A DNA stretch of 64,000 nucleotides from Adiantum capillus-veneris (Eukaryota > Streptophyta > Polypodiopsida > Polypodiales > Pteridaceae): assembly GCA_014529385.2 (NCBI GenBank), contig CM043966.1:141966211-142030210 (forward strand), read 5' to 3'. Shown here piece by piece: positions 1-11,067 of the stretch. The notes under the pieces are model-generated. The model had not been told where the DNA came from. It searched no databases and worked only from the letters and a program-made list of their open reading frames with translations. Every line of letters starts with the position of its first letter. Within the stretch, counting starts at the first letter, position 1. A program made the position numbers and the translations under genes.

Positions 1-1111
1 CTTTGTATGGGTTGAAGCAATCTCCTCATTCTTGGTATGAGAAAGCTGACACTCATTTGGTCAAACGAGGCTTTTGTAACAGTCCAACAAAAAGCACATT
101 GTATGCAAAGCGTGAGGGTGATGTACTTCTCATTGTGGTTCTTTATGTCACTGGACCAAAATGAGAGACATATTGCTGAATTTAAGGCTGATTTGAATGC
201 TACTTTCAAGATGAAAGATTCGGGGTTGTTCCATCATTATTTGGGCATACAGTTTAAGCAGTGTGATGGTGGTATTGCCTTGTGTCAGAAAAGTTACATA
301 GAGACATTGCTATGTAAGTTTGGACTTGAGGATTACAAACCTATTGCCACTCCCATGGAAACAGGTTTGAAGTTGAGTCTACCTGATGCTGGCGATCCTG
401 GTGATGTCACTCTTTACCAAACTGTTGTTGGCTACCTCATTTATGTATGCAACACGAGGCTAGATATTCAGTTTGCGGTCTCACAGGTCAGTAGATTTAT
501 GCATAGCCTAGGGTCTAAGCATTGGCAGCCTGTCAAGAGGATTTTCCGCTACCTTAGTGGCACTTTACATCTTGGCTTGTTTTATCCCAAGGGGGGATCA
601 TTGCCGCCAGACTTACATTCTTTTTTGGACTCAGATTGGGCTGGTTGTTTTGACACGTGAGTGTCCACAAGTGGTTTTTGTTTCATGCTTGGTAGTTCAT
701 GTATATCATGGTTGAGCAAGAAGCAACCTGCTGTGGCCACTTCGAGTTGTGAGGCTGAGTACAGGGCAGTCTTCACAGCTATGGTTGAGTGTGTATGGCT
801 TAGACGCCTTATGGGCTGATTTGAGTGTTGGACAGGACATTGCCAACACTATCTACACTGACAGTCAGAGCGCATTGGCAGTTGCGAGGAACCCAATTTT
901 TCATGCTCGCACAAAGCACATTGAGGTGAATTACCACTATGTTAGGGAGAGGCTCTCAGCAAGAGACAGGGAGAGGCTCTCAGGAGGAGAGATCAGCTTG
1001 GCTTATGTGCCAACATAGGACAACCTTGTAGATCTTTTCACAAAGGAATTGTCTCGTGAGAAGCTTGAAGCTTTCCACAAAGCTTTGGGCTTACTCCCCT
1101 TTGTGGACTGA
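1..1111 (+). pseudogene. Ty1/copia pol, 3' part (reverse transcriptase tail and RNase H)
   Basis: Reverse transcriptase motifs are readable from base 3 (LYGLKQSPHSWYEKA) and continue in another frame from about base 160 (FKMKDSGLFHHYLGIQF). RNase H follows, with SDWAG, SKKQPAVATSSCEAEYRA and YTDSQSALAVARN, then the usual copia tail (DLFTKELS) ending at a stop at 1109-1111. The catalytic YVDD box is missing: the frame reads LYV and then TG, so about five codons and the frame are lost near 148-158. Stops at 658-660 and near 1017 also break the frame. The 5' part lies outside the window. The order RT then RNase H at the 3' end, directly before a polypurine tract and LTR, is copia order. This is a dead copy. 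Confidence 0.92.
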
Positions 1112-1174
1112 TCATGTCCTCCGGGCATGGAACTTCCCTTTACTCATGTGCCATCTCTCGTTCACCGCATCACT

Positions 1175-1186
1175 CCAGGGGGGATT
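1175..1186 (+). promoter_or_regulatory. Polypurine tract of the copia element
   Basis: The purine-rich string ccaggggggatt sits immediately before the TGTT that starts the LTR, 64 bases after the pol stop. In LTR elements this site primes plus-strand DNA synthesis. Confidence 0.75.
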
Positions 1187-1413
1187 TGTTACCATATACA
1201 TGTGGTAGTGATGTGTGTGAACACACTAGGACCACCGGGGCATTTTTTCCCTCTTAAGGAGGTTTTTTCCCCCGAGCATTGTATATACGCCCATCACTCT
1301 AGGTCTATCTATCTTTCCATTGCATACTAAGTAACACACTCTCTATTGTGTGCCTTGAGCTTCCTTCGTCTTCTCCAAGCTGTGTGTGTTTCTCTGCAAC
1401 CCTAATTCCAACA
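1187..1413 (+). repeat. 3' LTR of the copia element
   Basis: This 227-base segment starts TGTT and ends AACA, the short inverted ends typical of LTRs, and directly follows the polypurine tract. The protease frame of the minus-strand gypsy element begins again right after it, so the LTR marks the insertion point into that older element. The partner 5' LTR is outside the window, so the target duplication (candidate caagt at 1414-1418) cannot be verified here. Confidence 0.75.
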
Positions 1414-2183
1414 CAAGTGTCTATGGTTGTTGCTAGGTGGACCCAATCCACATTGTCCGACTCAGTCATCCCAGGTAGTACATCCATATAAGGAGAATCT
1501 TCCCCAACATCAGTGTCCACTTTACACGTGTAACAATACTGCAATGGGGCCGAGTGAACTGTGGTGTCAGATCTATGATCAATTATAAATCTATTTCCTA
1601 GAGGATGTGCTCGACCAGTTACAAGATCCACTCGAATGACAGAATCTTGGAACTGGAGGTAGACATGGTTTTTAGACCAGACATGCACCATTTTTGCTTC
1701 CCTCATGAAAGGACGTCCTAAGATCATCTCAGATGCCATAGTGTGCTTGGAGAAATCCATAACAATGAAGGTAACTCTTGTTTTATATCCAAAGACCTTG
1801 ATCTTGAGATCTTCTAGCATACCAATAGGTTTAACAATAGACCGATTGGCCATCTTCACTACTATGGTTGTGGTAGCAAGGTGAGGCCTTCCCATAGTTT
1901 CCCAGCAATTTTTAGTCACAATGCTAACCCCAGCACCACTATCAAGGATTCCCTTCATAGTTAATTCCTTAGTAGTGATTGGTATGGTCACATTGGATTT
2001 ATCACCCTCAAGGTATTGTCCCAACTTGTTAACAGGTATTTCTACCACAAGGTTCTCATCTAGGTTGGGTTGTGGATCTCTACGTGTTCCTCCTCTTTTG
2101 GCATCTCCCCAGCTCCATCCATCTGTGCAAATTGTGGTAGCCCAAACTCTAGTTCTCCATTGAGGAAGGCTTGAAGAGCTCAA
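1414..2183 (-). pseudogene. Ty3/gypsy aspartic protease (retropepsin) region
   Basis: The minus-strand reading frame shows a retropepsin core with the canonical active site GILDSGAGVSIV, a following strand (KPIGMLEDLKIKVFGYK) and the C-terminal motif MILGRPFM. This enzyme cuts the gag-pol polyprotein during particle maturation. The catalytic Asp is kept, but the upstream join to gag is frameshifted near 2140-2185, and the downstream side is cut off by the copia LTR at 1413, so RT, RNase H and integrase are missing. The protease family differs from that of the element at 50.6 kb, which has a different active-site context. Confidence 0.85.
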
Positions 2184-2998
2184 ACTAGGTCAGGGTCTTT
2201 ATCTAGTTTGGACATGATGGTGGTTCTAACTTCTAAAGACATGAAATCCATCAATTTGGCAATGTTTAACGGCACCTTTTGGGCTTCAGTCCCTTGGCGT
2301 GGGGAAGATGGGATCTCCATTTCTTTGATAGGATCGGGTAGTCCCTCTATAAACATTATTTCCATCAAGAAGTGAGTACGTCCACTTTCCCATGACTTTA
2401 AGTCACTTTCTTCTTGGATGACACTAGGTATGGCTAAGGGTCTATGGACTTGGTGAGGTTGTTGTTGCGTAGGGAACATGGTGTCTCTAATCTGGATTTG
2501 CCTAGGTGCTGGTTCTAGATCCCTTTGGGTATCTTCTACCAAACTCCTTAATTGCTTGACTCGCTCGATCTCCTCTGTAGGGTTTGGGTAAGTTCCTATC
2601 TTCTTTTTGGATCCTAGCCATTGTGGCTCATGAAGATCTTCCTTGTTGGTTTCTATCTTAGTGGTCGTTTTGGTCTCCATGGTTTCACCTGAATCGGAAT
2701 CCTCTTCAGCTTCGTTCATATATGCAGGGTCGTCACTAGTCCCGTTGGTCTTTGAACTGGGGTCTGACTTCGCTGCTTTTTTCGATCTCTTTCTTCGTGT
2801 TTTCTTCTTTTTCTGAGATTGGGCAATTGATGCCGTGTCTCTTTCCTCAAGAATATAATTTTCTTTTTGGAGCATCAATCGTGTGAGTACGTTTACTGGT
2901 ACCACAAGTGTACTTTGTGATGGCTCCTCGGCACCCTCAATCAAGTTTAATGGCGTGATCTTCGGTGCATTTGGATTATTTGGACATTGGGCAATCAA
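2184..2998 (-). pseudogene. Gypsy gag C-terminal / linker region, charged
   Basis: An open minus-strand frame of about 270 codons lies between the zinc-knuckle part of gag and the protease. It has a lysine/arginine cluster (KKKKTRRKRSKKAAKS), an acidic stretch (NEAEEDSDSGE) and no enzymatic motif. In gypsy elements this position is usually a nucleocapsid tail or gag-protease linker. It ends at a stop at about 2180, after which the frame continues readably (ALQAFLNGELEFGL), so at least one stop breaks the polyprotein. Assignment is by position rather than by recognised domain. Confidence 0.6.
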
Positions 2999-3013
2999 AT
3001 GATTCAGGCCACA

Positions 3014-3490
3014 TCAATCACACATGAGTGTCGGCATTGTAGACGTGCTTGCTTGATTGGTTTGCATTAGTGTGGCATTCTTTTGTAACCTAATAAAACA
3101 CTTGGCCACACGATGTGGACCTCCACACTCATAGCATTGAAGAGGTGTTCTCTTAGCAGTGTAATTGATATTTTGGCCTCTTGTAGCAAGAGCAGCTACT
3201 TGATAGATAGGTTTGACTTGTCCCCAATAGTCATCCATGTAGTATTGTGGACTTTCTTCAAGCACATCCATCCCATAGGCAATATTAGGATCTATATCTT
3301 CCTCACAGCCTTCCAAACAAGCAATAGATGACTCACAACCCACTTGATTCACAGAAGTGATTCTCGGATGTGGTGGTTGTGGTCCTAGCATTGGAGGTGG
3401 TAAGGGTGTTGTTTGAACAAAATTTTGGACCCTAGGGACCATGTGTTGTGACGTTTGTTCAAGAGGTGGGTCCGGCATCAATGTAGGCAC
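3014..3490 (-). pseudogene. Gypsy gag nucleocapsid with zinc knuckle
   Basis: The minus frame contains CYECGGPHRVAKC, a CCHC zinc knuckle with three rather than the usual four residues between the second Cys and the His, preceded by a proline-rich stretch. Zinc knuckles bind element RNA during packaging. It is separated by a stop from the charged region below it (2184-2998) and by a stop and frame change from the capsid part above (3557 on). Confidence 0.75.
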
Positions 3491-3556
3491 TCAAGGTGTG
3501 TTTGTCCATGCTAAGGTTGTTCTATTGGCCATCGCGTGCTTAAATCTATGCAATTC

Positions 3557-5320
3557 TTAGATTGATGACCATATCTCCCAGGCATTGCATTTCCCATTGA
3601 ATTTTACTCTTAAAGTAGGGAATTCACTGGTACTATGCGGTCCATAGCATATTGAGCACCATTGTTGCTCCCTTCTTGGATACATATGATTGTTTTGTGG
3701 AGCACGATTGTCTCTAAGACTCTCTTGAATAGCCTTGGTGAGATTTTCTAAAGTCATCTCAGATATCTTTGGCTCCTTAGCAATAGGCTTTAGGGTCATT
3801 GGCTGATGCCCCGATGCTTGCAAGCTAATAGATTTAGACTCAACAAACACTCTTTCTCCTTGAATCATTAAATTATCCTCCAATTGGATCGCATTGGTGG
3901 TGACTGCTTCCCAAGTGGTGATACCTCTAATGACTAGGCCATTGTAGATATCCTCATGTCGTAATCCCTTAATGAATCTATCAAGAGATTGATTATTATT
4001 GAAGCACTCATTTGGATTACAATGAGAATTCAAATGCTTCAAGCGACTAATAAAGTCTCTCACCGACTCTCCTTCCTCTCGTTGGGCTTTCTAGAGCTGA
4101 GAGGCTACACCCCAAAGCACTCCCTCTCGTATGTATTCTTATAAGAACAGTATCCTAAGAGTAGGGTAAATTTGTTTCTTCCACCCTTATGGTTCTATAC
4201 CAATCCCCTACCTTCCCACTTAAGGTTAGGCTTAAAGCATTATTCTTATGGAGGTCATTGTGTTCTCCTAGAGAATTGCATATTTGTTCAAACACTTCGA
4301 TATGCTTTCTCACATCCCCGTCTCCACTACTTTTTTGTGTGAGCTTGGCTATTTGTACTGCCTTACTTCTAGGCTCTCAATCAGGCGTGTTACGCATATT
4401 CTCAGCAATAGATCGACCGATAGCTTGAGCAAATGTTGCCAAGTCACCTAAGTGAGCAGGCACCGTGGGTGGAGGTGCTCCAGAGCCTACATGTGGAGTA
4501 GGTATTGGCATTGGGCTTGGCGCATAGGAAGCCCTTGGGTCCCACGTTTGGTACGGTGCTGTGCCATGTGGCAGTCCAAAGTTCATATGTGTGGCCCTAG
4601 GCATAGCAGACATCGAATGTGACATGCTAATGCTAGCCAGTATGGTCCCATGGAAATAAGAACTTGGGTGTTGTGGTTGTGGAGCAAATGTAGTTGAAAC
4701 AATGGGAGGGGTAGGAACTACATGAGTACGAAGATCCACGTGTGTATATGATTGGTACACACTTGTAGGTACTATTGCAGGCATTGAGCTACCATGTATC
4801 GATGCTTTACTAACAAATGAGGTCCATGGCGTGTTTCTTGGCATGCCCATCATTGGGGTAGGCATGGTAGCCGTGGTGTCATCAAGGGAAAGATGAGCTA
4901 GACTTGGAAAGGTAAAGCTATCACTTGTGGGCTCAGATTGCACTGAGACCCCTGGCAAAACAACATATGGGGGATCCATCGAACTTACTGAGGAAGTCTC
5001 CATTTTTTATAAGGTCAGTTGTTTAGCCTTCCCTGTATCCAAGAATCTCATGAGACCCATTGAAGGCATGTGGATCCCCTTGTTCTGTCTCTCTAGCTCA
5101 ATAACCCTATGGATGACCTCACAAACTCTTTGTTGTTGATCCTCCACACTAGTAGCACCCCTTGTGGATTGTGGGACATCTAACCAACCCACGCGATAGG
5201 TGTGACCTGTATAAAGGTCGGTTAGAGTTTCCGTTTGTAGTTCGTACTCCCAGTTCTCATTTAAGAACGCTCCATCTAGGCTTGAGGTGCTAGGGGTGCC
5301 CTTTGAGCTATATGCAATGT
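3557..5320 (-). pseudogene. Gypsy gag capsid region
   Basis: On the minus strand, from 5320 downward: a start-proximal part (GWLDVPQSTRGA), a Pro/Ser/Thr-rich segment, then a retrotransposon gag domain with FAQAIGRSIAENM, LSGKVGDWYRT, EGESVRDFISRLKHL and FIKGLRHEDIYNGL. A second CCHC-like motif, CSICYGPHSTSEF, has Phe where the last Cys should be. Stops at about 5007, 4376 and near 4150, and a frame change around 4070-4190, show decay. The gag domain builds the virus-like particle. The piece is in the same orientation as the protease at 1414-2183, so both belong to one element. Confidence 0.8.
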
Positions 5321-6833
5321 TGCTCTCTATGGGTTGGCCCTAGTGGTCGCTAATTCAGGAGCACTCAATTGCTCTCCTCCCATCCTTAGCCAGCTAATCC
5401 CTTGAATGTTCCAGTTAGAGTGCACCTCTCATCGGTGATCACTCTTACCCTTTTTCTATTGGACCGACAAGCCCGGTACCTGACTCTACCAAATAAATAA
5501 TATGGCGTCCGTCTTAGGTGGTAGGAATGTGCATGGGGGTTAACAAGAACCAATCATTCAAGAAGTGGACTTGGACGATAAGAACCCAGCATTGGATGAA
5601 TAAGTATATCCCAGCGGGTGACTTTAGCTTAGTTCGCTACCACGCATAAGGCAAGTGGGACGAGAGGCATTCATGCCTGGCTTGTGAGATCCCCAACCCG
5701 CCAATACCAAGATTGGGATGGGATCCTTGACACGTCTCTAGGCTTGATAAAAATGAGAGTCTCTAAACAAGAAAAATCCAAGGAATATACCTTTACCATT
5801 GACAATGGCTTGGGTCTATAGCCTTAGAAGAAGACCTAGTTCTGTCTCGCAGCGAAAACGGGACAACGTATTAAAAGTCCAAAAAACTATTTCGGCCCTA
5901 TAACTTCCACAAATTGGGCTAAGGTATCTTCAACCAACGCTTTTTTCCCCCTAACATATGTGAGGGCACAGCCGTTGGTGGAGATGTTTTCCAAACGTTT
6001 TTAGTGCGCGGAGATGAATAATTACCTGACTAATCAGGTCCACCCATCCATGATTGACAACCTTAGTCAATCCCCACTTACCACCCCGCACTCACACATG
6101 ATTCTTTTGTTTTCTAGTTACTATCACATTGTTTTAACACTTAAAATAATAGTTTCTTTTAACTTTTTGTCACAGTAATTCCTTCAATCAATTATTAAAG
6201 ACAACATTGAAAGCATTCTTTTAGAAAACAGACATCTTTAAACTTAAGACAGGGTACTGTCAATCAAAACATTGTCCATAATAACCATGACCAGTACTCT
6301 TCTTGTATCAAGACCACCTAAGGGTGAAAAAACGGCACCCATTCCTTATTCACAATCCGGAGTGGATAAACCCCCACTCAAGGTTCCGGGTGCCCATACA
6401 CCAAACCAATTGCCCATACAACCGGGCGGCTCCCCTAGCATAAAAACAGTATCCTAACTTATGTAGAAACATTAAGACATGGCACGGAGTAGAAACTCAT
6501 CTTTCATGGGGGTAACCGACTTATCCGTGGCTGGAAAGCCATCATTATCATCAATTTATACCAAAGAGTCAGAGGTGTCTTGAGACAAGTTGTCTTAAGG
6601 ATGATCAATAATATCTTTCCTAATTCAACCAATTTTAACCCAAAAAATTCTTTCATACTTTATAAACAAATGCACGTTGGTTTCTTGGAAGTTACCTTCC
6701 GTTTTTTACCAACTATTCCTTTTCTGATTCTTACTCACTCCTTACGTATGCAATTTAACTTATAAAAGAACTTAAACTATTTAAAGACTTAATTCAATAA
6801 TGGTAAACCCACCTAGGACTGATCGGCCATCTG
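5321..6833. other. No recognisable gene; possible leader or intron of the minus-strand gypsy element
   Basis: This stretch has no long open frame and no recognised protein. It lies between a gag-leader-like ORF (6834-6974, minus) and the gag body. A reading gap there could be a leader intron or an unrelated insertion. I saw no convincing terminal repeats or target duplication to decide. Confidence 0.3.
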
Positions 6834-6974
6834 CTACTGCGTTGGCGCCTGAAGACTCTCCTCTGTAGGCCTACTACTAGGCCCAACTTCATCGTCATGT
6901 GACGCTCTAGTTCTTTTTAGAGCTCTGCCCTCATCATGAGATGTAGGATTGGCTCGGGTCCTTTTAGGTGCCAT
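6834..6974 (-). CDS. Short basic ORF, possible gag N-terminus of a gypsy element
   Basis: A 46-codon minus-strand ORF starts with MAPKRTRANPTSHDEG and is rich in Lys, Arg, Ser and acidic residues. Many plant gypsy gag proteins open with a short basic peptide of this type. It ends at a stop at 6834-6836 and in-frame text does not continue meaningfully. It has the same orientation as the gag at 3557-5320 and lies about 1.5 kb upstream of it. Calling it the start of that gag is an inference. Confidence 0.4.
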   Translation of the reverse strand: MAPKRTRANPTSHDEGRALKRTRASHDDEVGPSSRPTEESLQAPTQ

Positions 6975-7384
6975 AACTTCTTATCCTTATAAAAAGGACG
7001 TCTAATCATTAGGTAGATTATCCAAAAGCTAAACTTAACCTTTGTATCCAATTTTACCCAAATCTAGGTTAAATTTGTGGTCTTAAGGTAAATTCTTGAC
7101 CTAGTATTTTCTTATTTTCCTATATAGGCATGATAACTTTTTCCACAGCTTTCCTAAGGGCTTTCTAAGCTCTTCTAATTTTCTTATAATTTTCTATACC
7201 TTTTACCTAATTTCCTCATCGAATTTTAAGCTTGGAATCTGCTTATTTTGAGCTTAATATTATTTCTATTTATTTTCTCTTAAATATTTTATTTCATCAA
7301 CTTTATATCACAGGTTTACACTTACTATAATTTTCCTAAAAACTTTTGACCACAAAGTCTATTTATTTTAATTAATCTTTTGCT

Positions 7385-8260
7385 AAAAATAGGACTTTTG
7401 GTCAATTATCATTCTCCAAACTCACTAATTAACTATGGTATAATTATCACAAGTAGGTAAAGATGTTTATGACTTCTGATAATTATCTTTTAATTTTCCA
7501 ACTCAATTACCTAATTTTCATCTTTAACTTTCAGCTAAAATTAGTATAATTTGACTTAAATAAATATCTATACTAATTTTCTAACCTTCACATAATTATC
7601 ACGGCCTCTTTATTATGTAATCTAACTTTGATAACTAGCATGTAATCATATAACATGATTTACTAATTTCTCCCTTTAGTTTTTAGCTAGAATTAATAAA
7701 ATTTGACTTAGATAAATATCTATACTAATTTTCTAACCTTCACATAATTATCACGGCCTCTTTATTATGTAATCTAACTTTGATAACTAGCATGTAATCA
7801 TATAACATGATTTACTAATTTCTCCCTTTAGTTTTTAGCTAGAATTAATAAAATTTGACTTAGATAAATATCTATACTAATTTTCTAAACTTGACATCAT
7901 CATCATAGCTCTTTTATGATGTAATATAGCTCTGAAAAATAGCATGTAATTATCTAACATGATTTACTAATTTTTCTTCTTTACTTTTTAGCTAAACTTA
8001 GTATAATTTGACTTAGATAAATATTTATACTAATTTTCTAACCTTGACATAATTTTCACAGCCTCTTTATCATATAATCTAACTCTGATAAATAGCATGT
8101 AATCATCTAACATGATTTACTAATTTTCCCCTTGACTTGTTATCTAAAATTAGTATAATTTGACTCAAATAAATATCTATACTAATTTTCTAACCTTGAC
8201 ATAATTATCACGGCCTTTCTATTTTGTATTCTAACTCTGATAAATAGCATGTTATCATAT
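7385..8260. repeat. 152-bp satellite array, proximal block
   Basis: AT-rich tandem units repeat every 152-153 bases: the phrase ttgactta/ttgact recurs at 7551, 7703, 7855, 8008 and 8160. Each unit includes ataattatcacgg and gatttactaattt. Units 2 and 3 are nearly identical, while earlier ones near 7400-7550 are diverged. The block stops abruptly at about 8260, where a transposase fragment is inserted, and resumes after it with a diverged variant of the same unit length. Confidence 0.9.
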
Positions 8261-8675
8261 AAGAGGAAGCAAGAAAGATCTTACGAAACTTGGGGATGGA
8301 TTACAATTCGATTCACTCTTGTCCTAACAACTGCATTCTTTTCAGAGGGGAATACGTAGACATGGAGAAGTGTCCGAAATGTGATTCCGAGAGATATCGA
8401 GTAGATCTCCATGGAACAAAAATTCCACAAAAGGTTTTGCGACATTTTCCTCTGCTTCCTCGCATCAAGCATTTCTTTGAATGTAAGTCCATGGCCGCCC
8501 TAGCATCATGGCATGAGGAGAATAAATCTTTGGATAGTGTGCTACGGATTCTTGCAGATTGCGCAGCCTGGAAGCATATAGACAAAACATGGTCAGATTT
8601 TGCCTGGGAAGCTCGAAATTTGTGCTTAGGCCTAGCTATGGATGGAGTAAATTCATTTGGTCAAAGATCAACATT
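8261..8675 (+). pseudogene. CACTA transposase (Tnp2) N-terminal fragment
   Basis: A continuous open frame from 8263 reads EEARKILRNLGMDYNSIH, CPNNCILFRGEY, CPKCDSERYRV, KVLRHFPLLPRIKHFF, ADCAAWKHIDKTWSDFA and LGLAMDGVNSFG. These match the order of the cysteine-rich region and following block of plant Tnp2 (En/Spm, CACTA) transposases. Only about 135 residues of a protein normally several times longer are present. It is flanked on both sides by satellite (catata on both junctions), so it is an insertion or capture within the array. No CACTA terminal repeats were seen. The intact frame suggests a spliced exon or a fairly recent capture. Confidence 0.88.
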
Positions 8676-9940
8676 GCATATAATATGATTTACTAATTTT
8701 TCCTTAAAAACAATATTTTTCTACTAAGATAATTAGTTAAACTAATTATATGTGGTTAAGATAACTATCACGGGTTTTCTAAGATGTCTTTTACCTCTAA
8801 CAATTATCTCAAAGCTTTTTAGTCTAATTTTCTATTTCCCCCCTTTAATTTTTCCTTAATAATAGTGTTTTTTTACTAAGATAATTAGCTAAACTAATTA
8901 TCTATGGTTGAGATAATTATCCCAAGTTTATTAAAATGAGTTTCATCTTTCATAATTATTTCAAAGCTTTTTGGATTAGTTTGCTATTTTTTTTCTTTTA
9001 CTTTTCCTTAAAAATAGTGTTTTTCTACTGAGATAATTAGTTAGACTAATTATCTGAGGTTAAGATAATTATCACAAGTTTTTTAAGATGTATTTTACCT
9101 CTGATAATTATTTCAAATCTTTTTAGTCTAATTTGCTATTTTTCCCCTTTAATTGTCTCTTTAAAATAGTGTTTTTCTACTAAGATAATTACATAAACTA
9201 ATTATATGTGTTAAGATAATTATCACGGATTTCCTAACATGTGTTTTACCTCTAAAAATTATCTCAAAGCTTTTTAGTTTAATTTGCGATTGTCCCCCTT
9301 TAATTGTCTCTTTAAAACAGTGTTTTCCTACTAAGATAACTAGCTAAACTAATTATCTGTGGTTAAGATAATTATCACGAGTTTTCTAAGATAATTATCT
9401 CAAAGCTTTTTGGATTAATTTTCTATTGTCCCCCTTTTATTTTCTCTTAAAATAGTGTTTTTCTGTTGAGATAATTAGTTAAACTAATTATCTATAGTTA
9501 AGATAATTATAATGGGTTTTTTAAGATGTGTTGTACCTCTGATAGTTATCTCAAAGATTTTTGGATTAGTTTGCTATTTTGCCTCTTTTATTTTTCCTTT
9601 AAAACCGTGTTTTTCTTCTGAGATAATTAGTTAAACTAATTATCTATAGTTAAGATAATTATCACGGGTTTTTTAAGATGTATTTTACCTCTGATAATTA
9701 TCTCAAAGCTTTTTGGATTGATTTGTTATTTTTCTCCCTTTTATTTTTTCTTAAAAACAGTGTTTTTCTGCTCAGATAATTAGTTAAACTAATTATTTGT
9801 AGTTAAGAAAATTATCATGGGTTTCTTAAGATGTTTTTTACCTCTAAATTATCTCAAAGCTTTTTGGATTAATTTGATTATTTTCCCCTTTACTTTTCTC
9901 TTAAAAATAGTATAATTCTGCTTAAATAATTACAAAAAAA
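8676..9940. repeat. 152-bp satellite array, distal block with palindromes
   Basis: Units start (gataatta or variant) at 8728, 8880, 9032, 9184, 9335, 9470, 9622 and 9775: spacing 152, 152, 152, 151, 135, 152, 153. Most units hold a near-perfect hairpin GATAATTAGTT-A-AACTAATTATC and, about 12 bases later, the perfect palindrome GATAATTATC. The unit length and the shared ataattatcacgg show that this is the same family as the proximal block, diverged. Confidence 0.92.
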
Positions 9941-10359
9941 ATTCAAAAAATTAAAAGATAATTTTTCTAGCATATTGTTAGTCTAACACAGCTCTGATAG
10001 TTATCTCATCTTAATCTAATTTTAATTAGTATAATTATCATTAATTTATGGTTAAAATGAGTAAATTCAGTCCTAATATAATATAATAATTAATTGGATT
10101 AGTATCCCTAAGCTTAATCTCAATAATCAGCAGAGGATTAAGAATTAAGAGAGAATTTTAGAGTATAAATAGGTTTAATCTTCTTAATTAATTGAATTAA
10201 TTAAGAAAATGTTCTGCTAATTAAGAAGGTTTAGTGCTAATTATCGTTGATTAACCAACTAGAGCTTTGCTCTCTAGTGATTTTTGAGTAGAGATCCCTC
10301 TAGATGAGAGAGAATTTGCCAGGACTCCGAGTCTGTGTAAAATGTGAAGCAAGGGGTCT
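9941..10359. other. AT-rich sequence without a gene
   Basis: This is AT-rich sequence with further short ataatt-type palindromes and no open frame. On the minus strand it would be the transcribed leader downstream of the TATA box at 10360-10367. Confidence 0.4.
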
Positions 10360-10367
10360 TATTTATA
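10360..10367 (-). promoter_or_regulatory. TATA box of a probable LTR promoter (minus strand)
   Basis: Reading the minus strand gives TATAAATA followed by agacccc and a CT-rich leader, a layout seen in plant LTR promoters and very like the TATA regions at 48413 and 48459 in this window. It points toward the satellite and the gag-leader ORF. The ends of the presumed LTR could not be defined. Confidence 0.45.
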
Positions 10368-11067
10368 GGTTTCTGGGGACTCATAAGCTCTCATAGGCTG
10401 AAAATGGCAGTTTCTTGCAGCTCAAGCAGCCCTACAACTCAAGATGGTGCCCCCTACTACTAACTGTGTCCCTTGCAGGTCAGTGATGGCCCTCCCATTA
10501 CCTGCCAGCTTTAAAATATCAATTCTGCTATATTTTGACCTATTTTTGCTTAATTGGTAAATATCTGGGAGGCCTTTAGTAAAGTCTATACTTAAATGAT
10601 TACTGCAACCATTTACATTGAATCTTTCAGAAGGACTAGCGGGGTCAATTTTTGTCTAAATTTAAATCTGAAAATTTATAGCCCGGGGTTTGTTGTGCTT
10701 AAGATTCCAAAAATACCATTTTAAATTGCTTTTGAAATAGTGCTTTACCTGTTTGTAAGTCCAATGCTTTTCCCTAAAACTTTGAGTTCATCCCTCTGCA
10801 GCTAGAAAGGTGGAGACCTTACACGTTGGAGCCCTATAAGACGACCGGCCATGAACAAATGTGTGGTTACTTGCTGCATCTCAATAGGAGCACTATAGTG
10901 AATAGGAAGGAAGAGAGAATGTTGGCTCTCGCGAGAGTAGGTGGGCTCAAACTGGCTGATAGTTACTTGCACGGACACAGCATTTGCATGTTGTGCTCCC
11001 AGTTAGAGGGTCGTTCGCTTTCGCATTTGCTTATGAACTAATCAACGGCTGATGACTCTAGGGGGCG

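Noticed and set aside
1127-1330. Short ORF over the copia LTR
   Set aside because: It overlaps the polypurine tract and LTR and has no protein similarity that I recognise.
5321-6833. Second copia element
   Set aside because: I looked for RT, integrase and LTR ends on both strands and saw none; left as unassigned.
7385-9940. CRISPR-like array
   Set aside because: Units are contiguous 152-bp satellite copies without short identical repeats separated by unique spacers, and the context is a plant nuclear genome.
9985-10000. Primer-binding site (ctctgatag, resembling the initiator-Met site on the minus strand)
   Set aside because: The same ctctgata word is part of every satellite unit, so the match is explained by the repeat.
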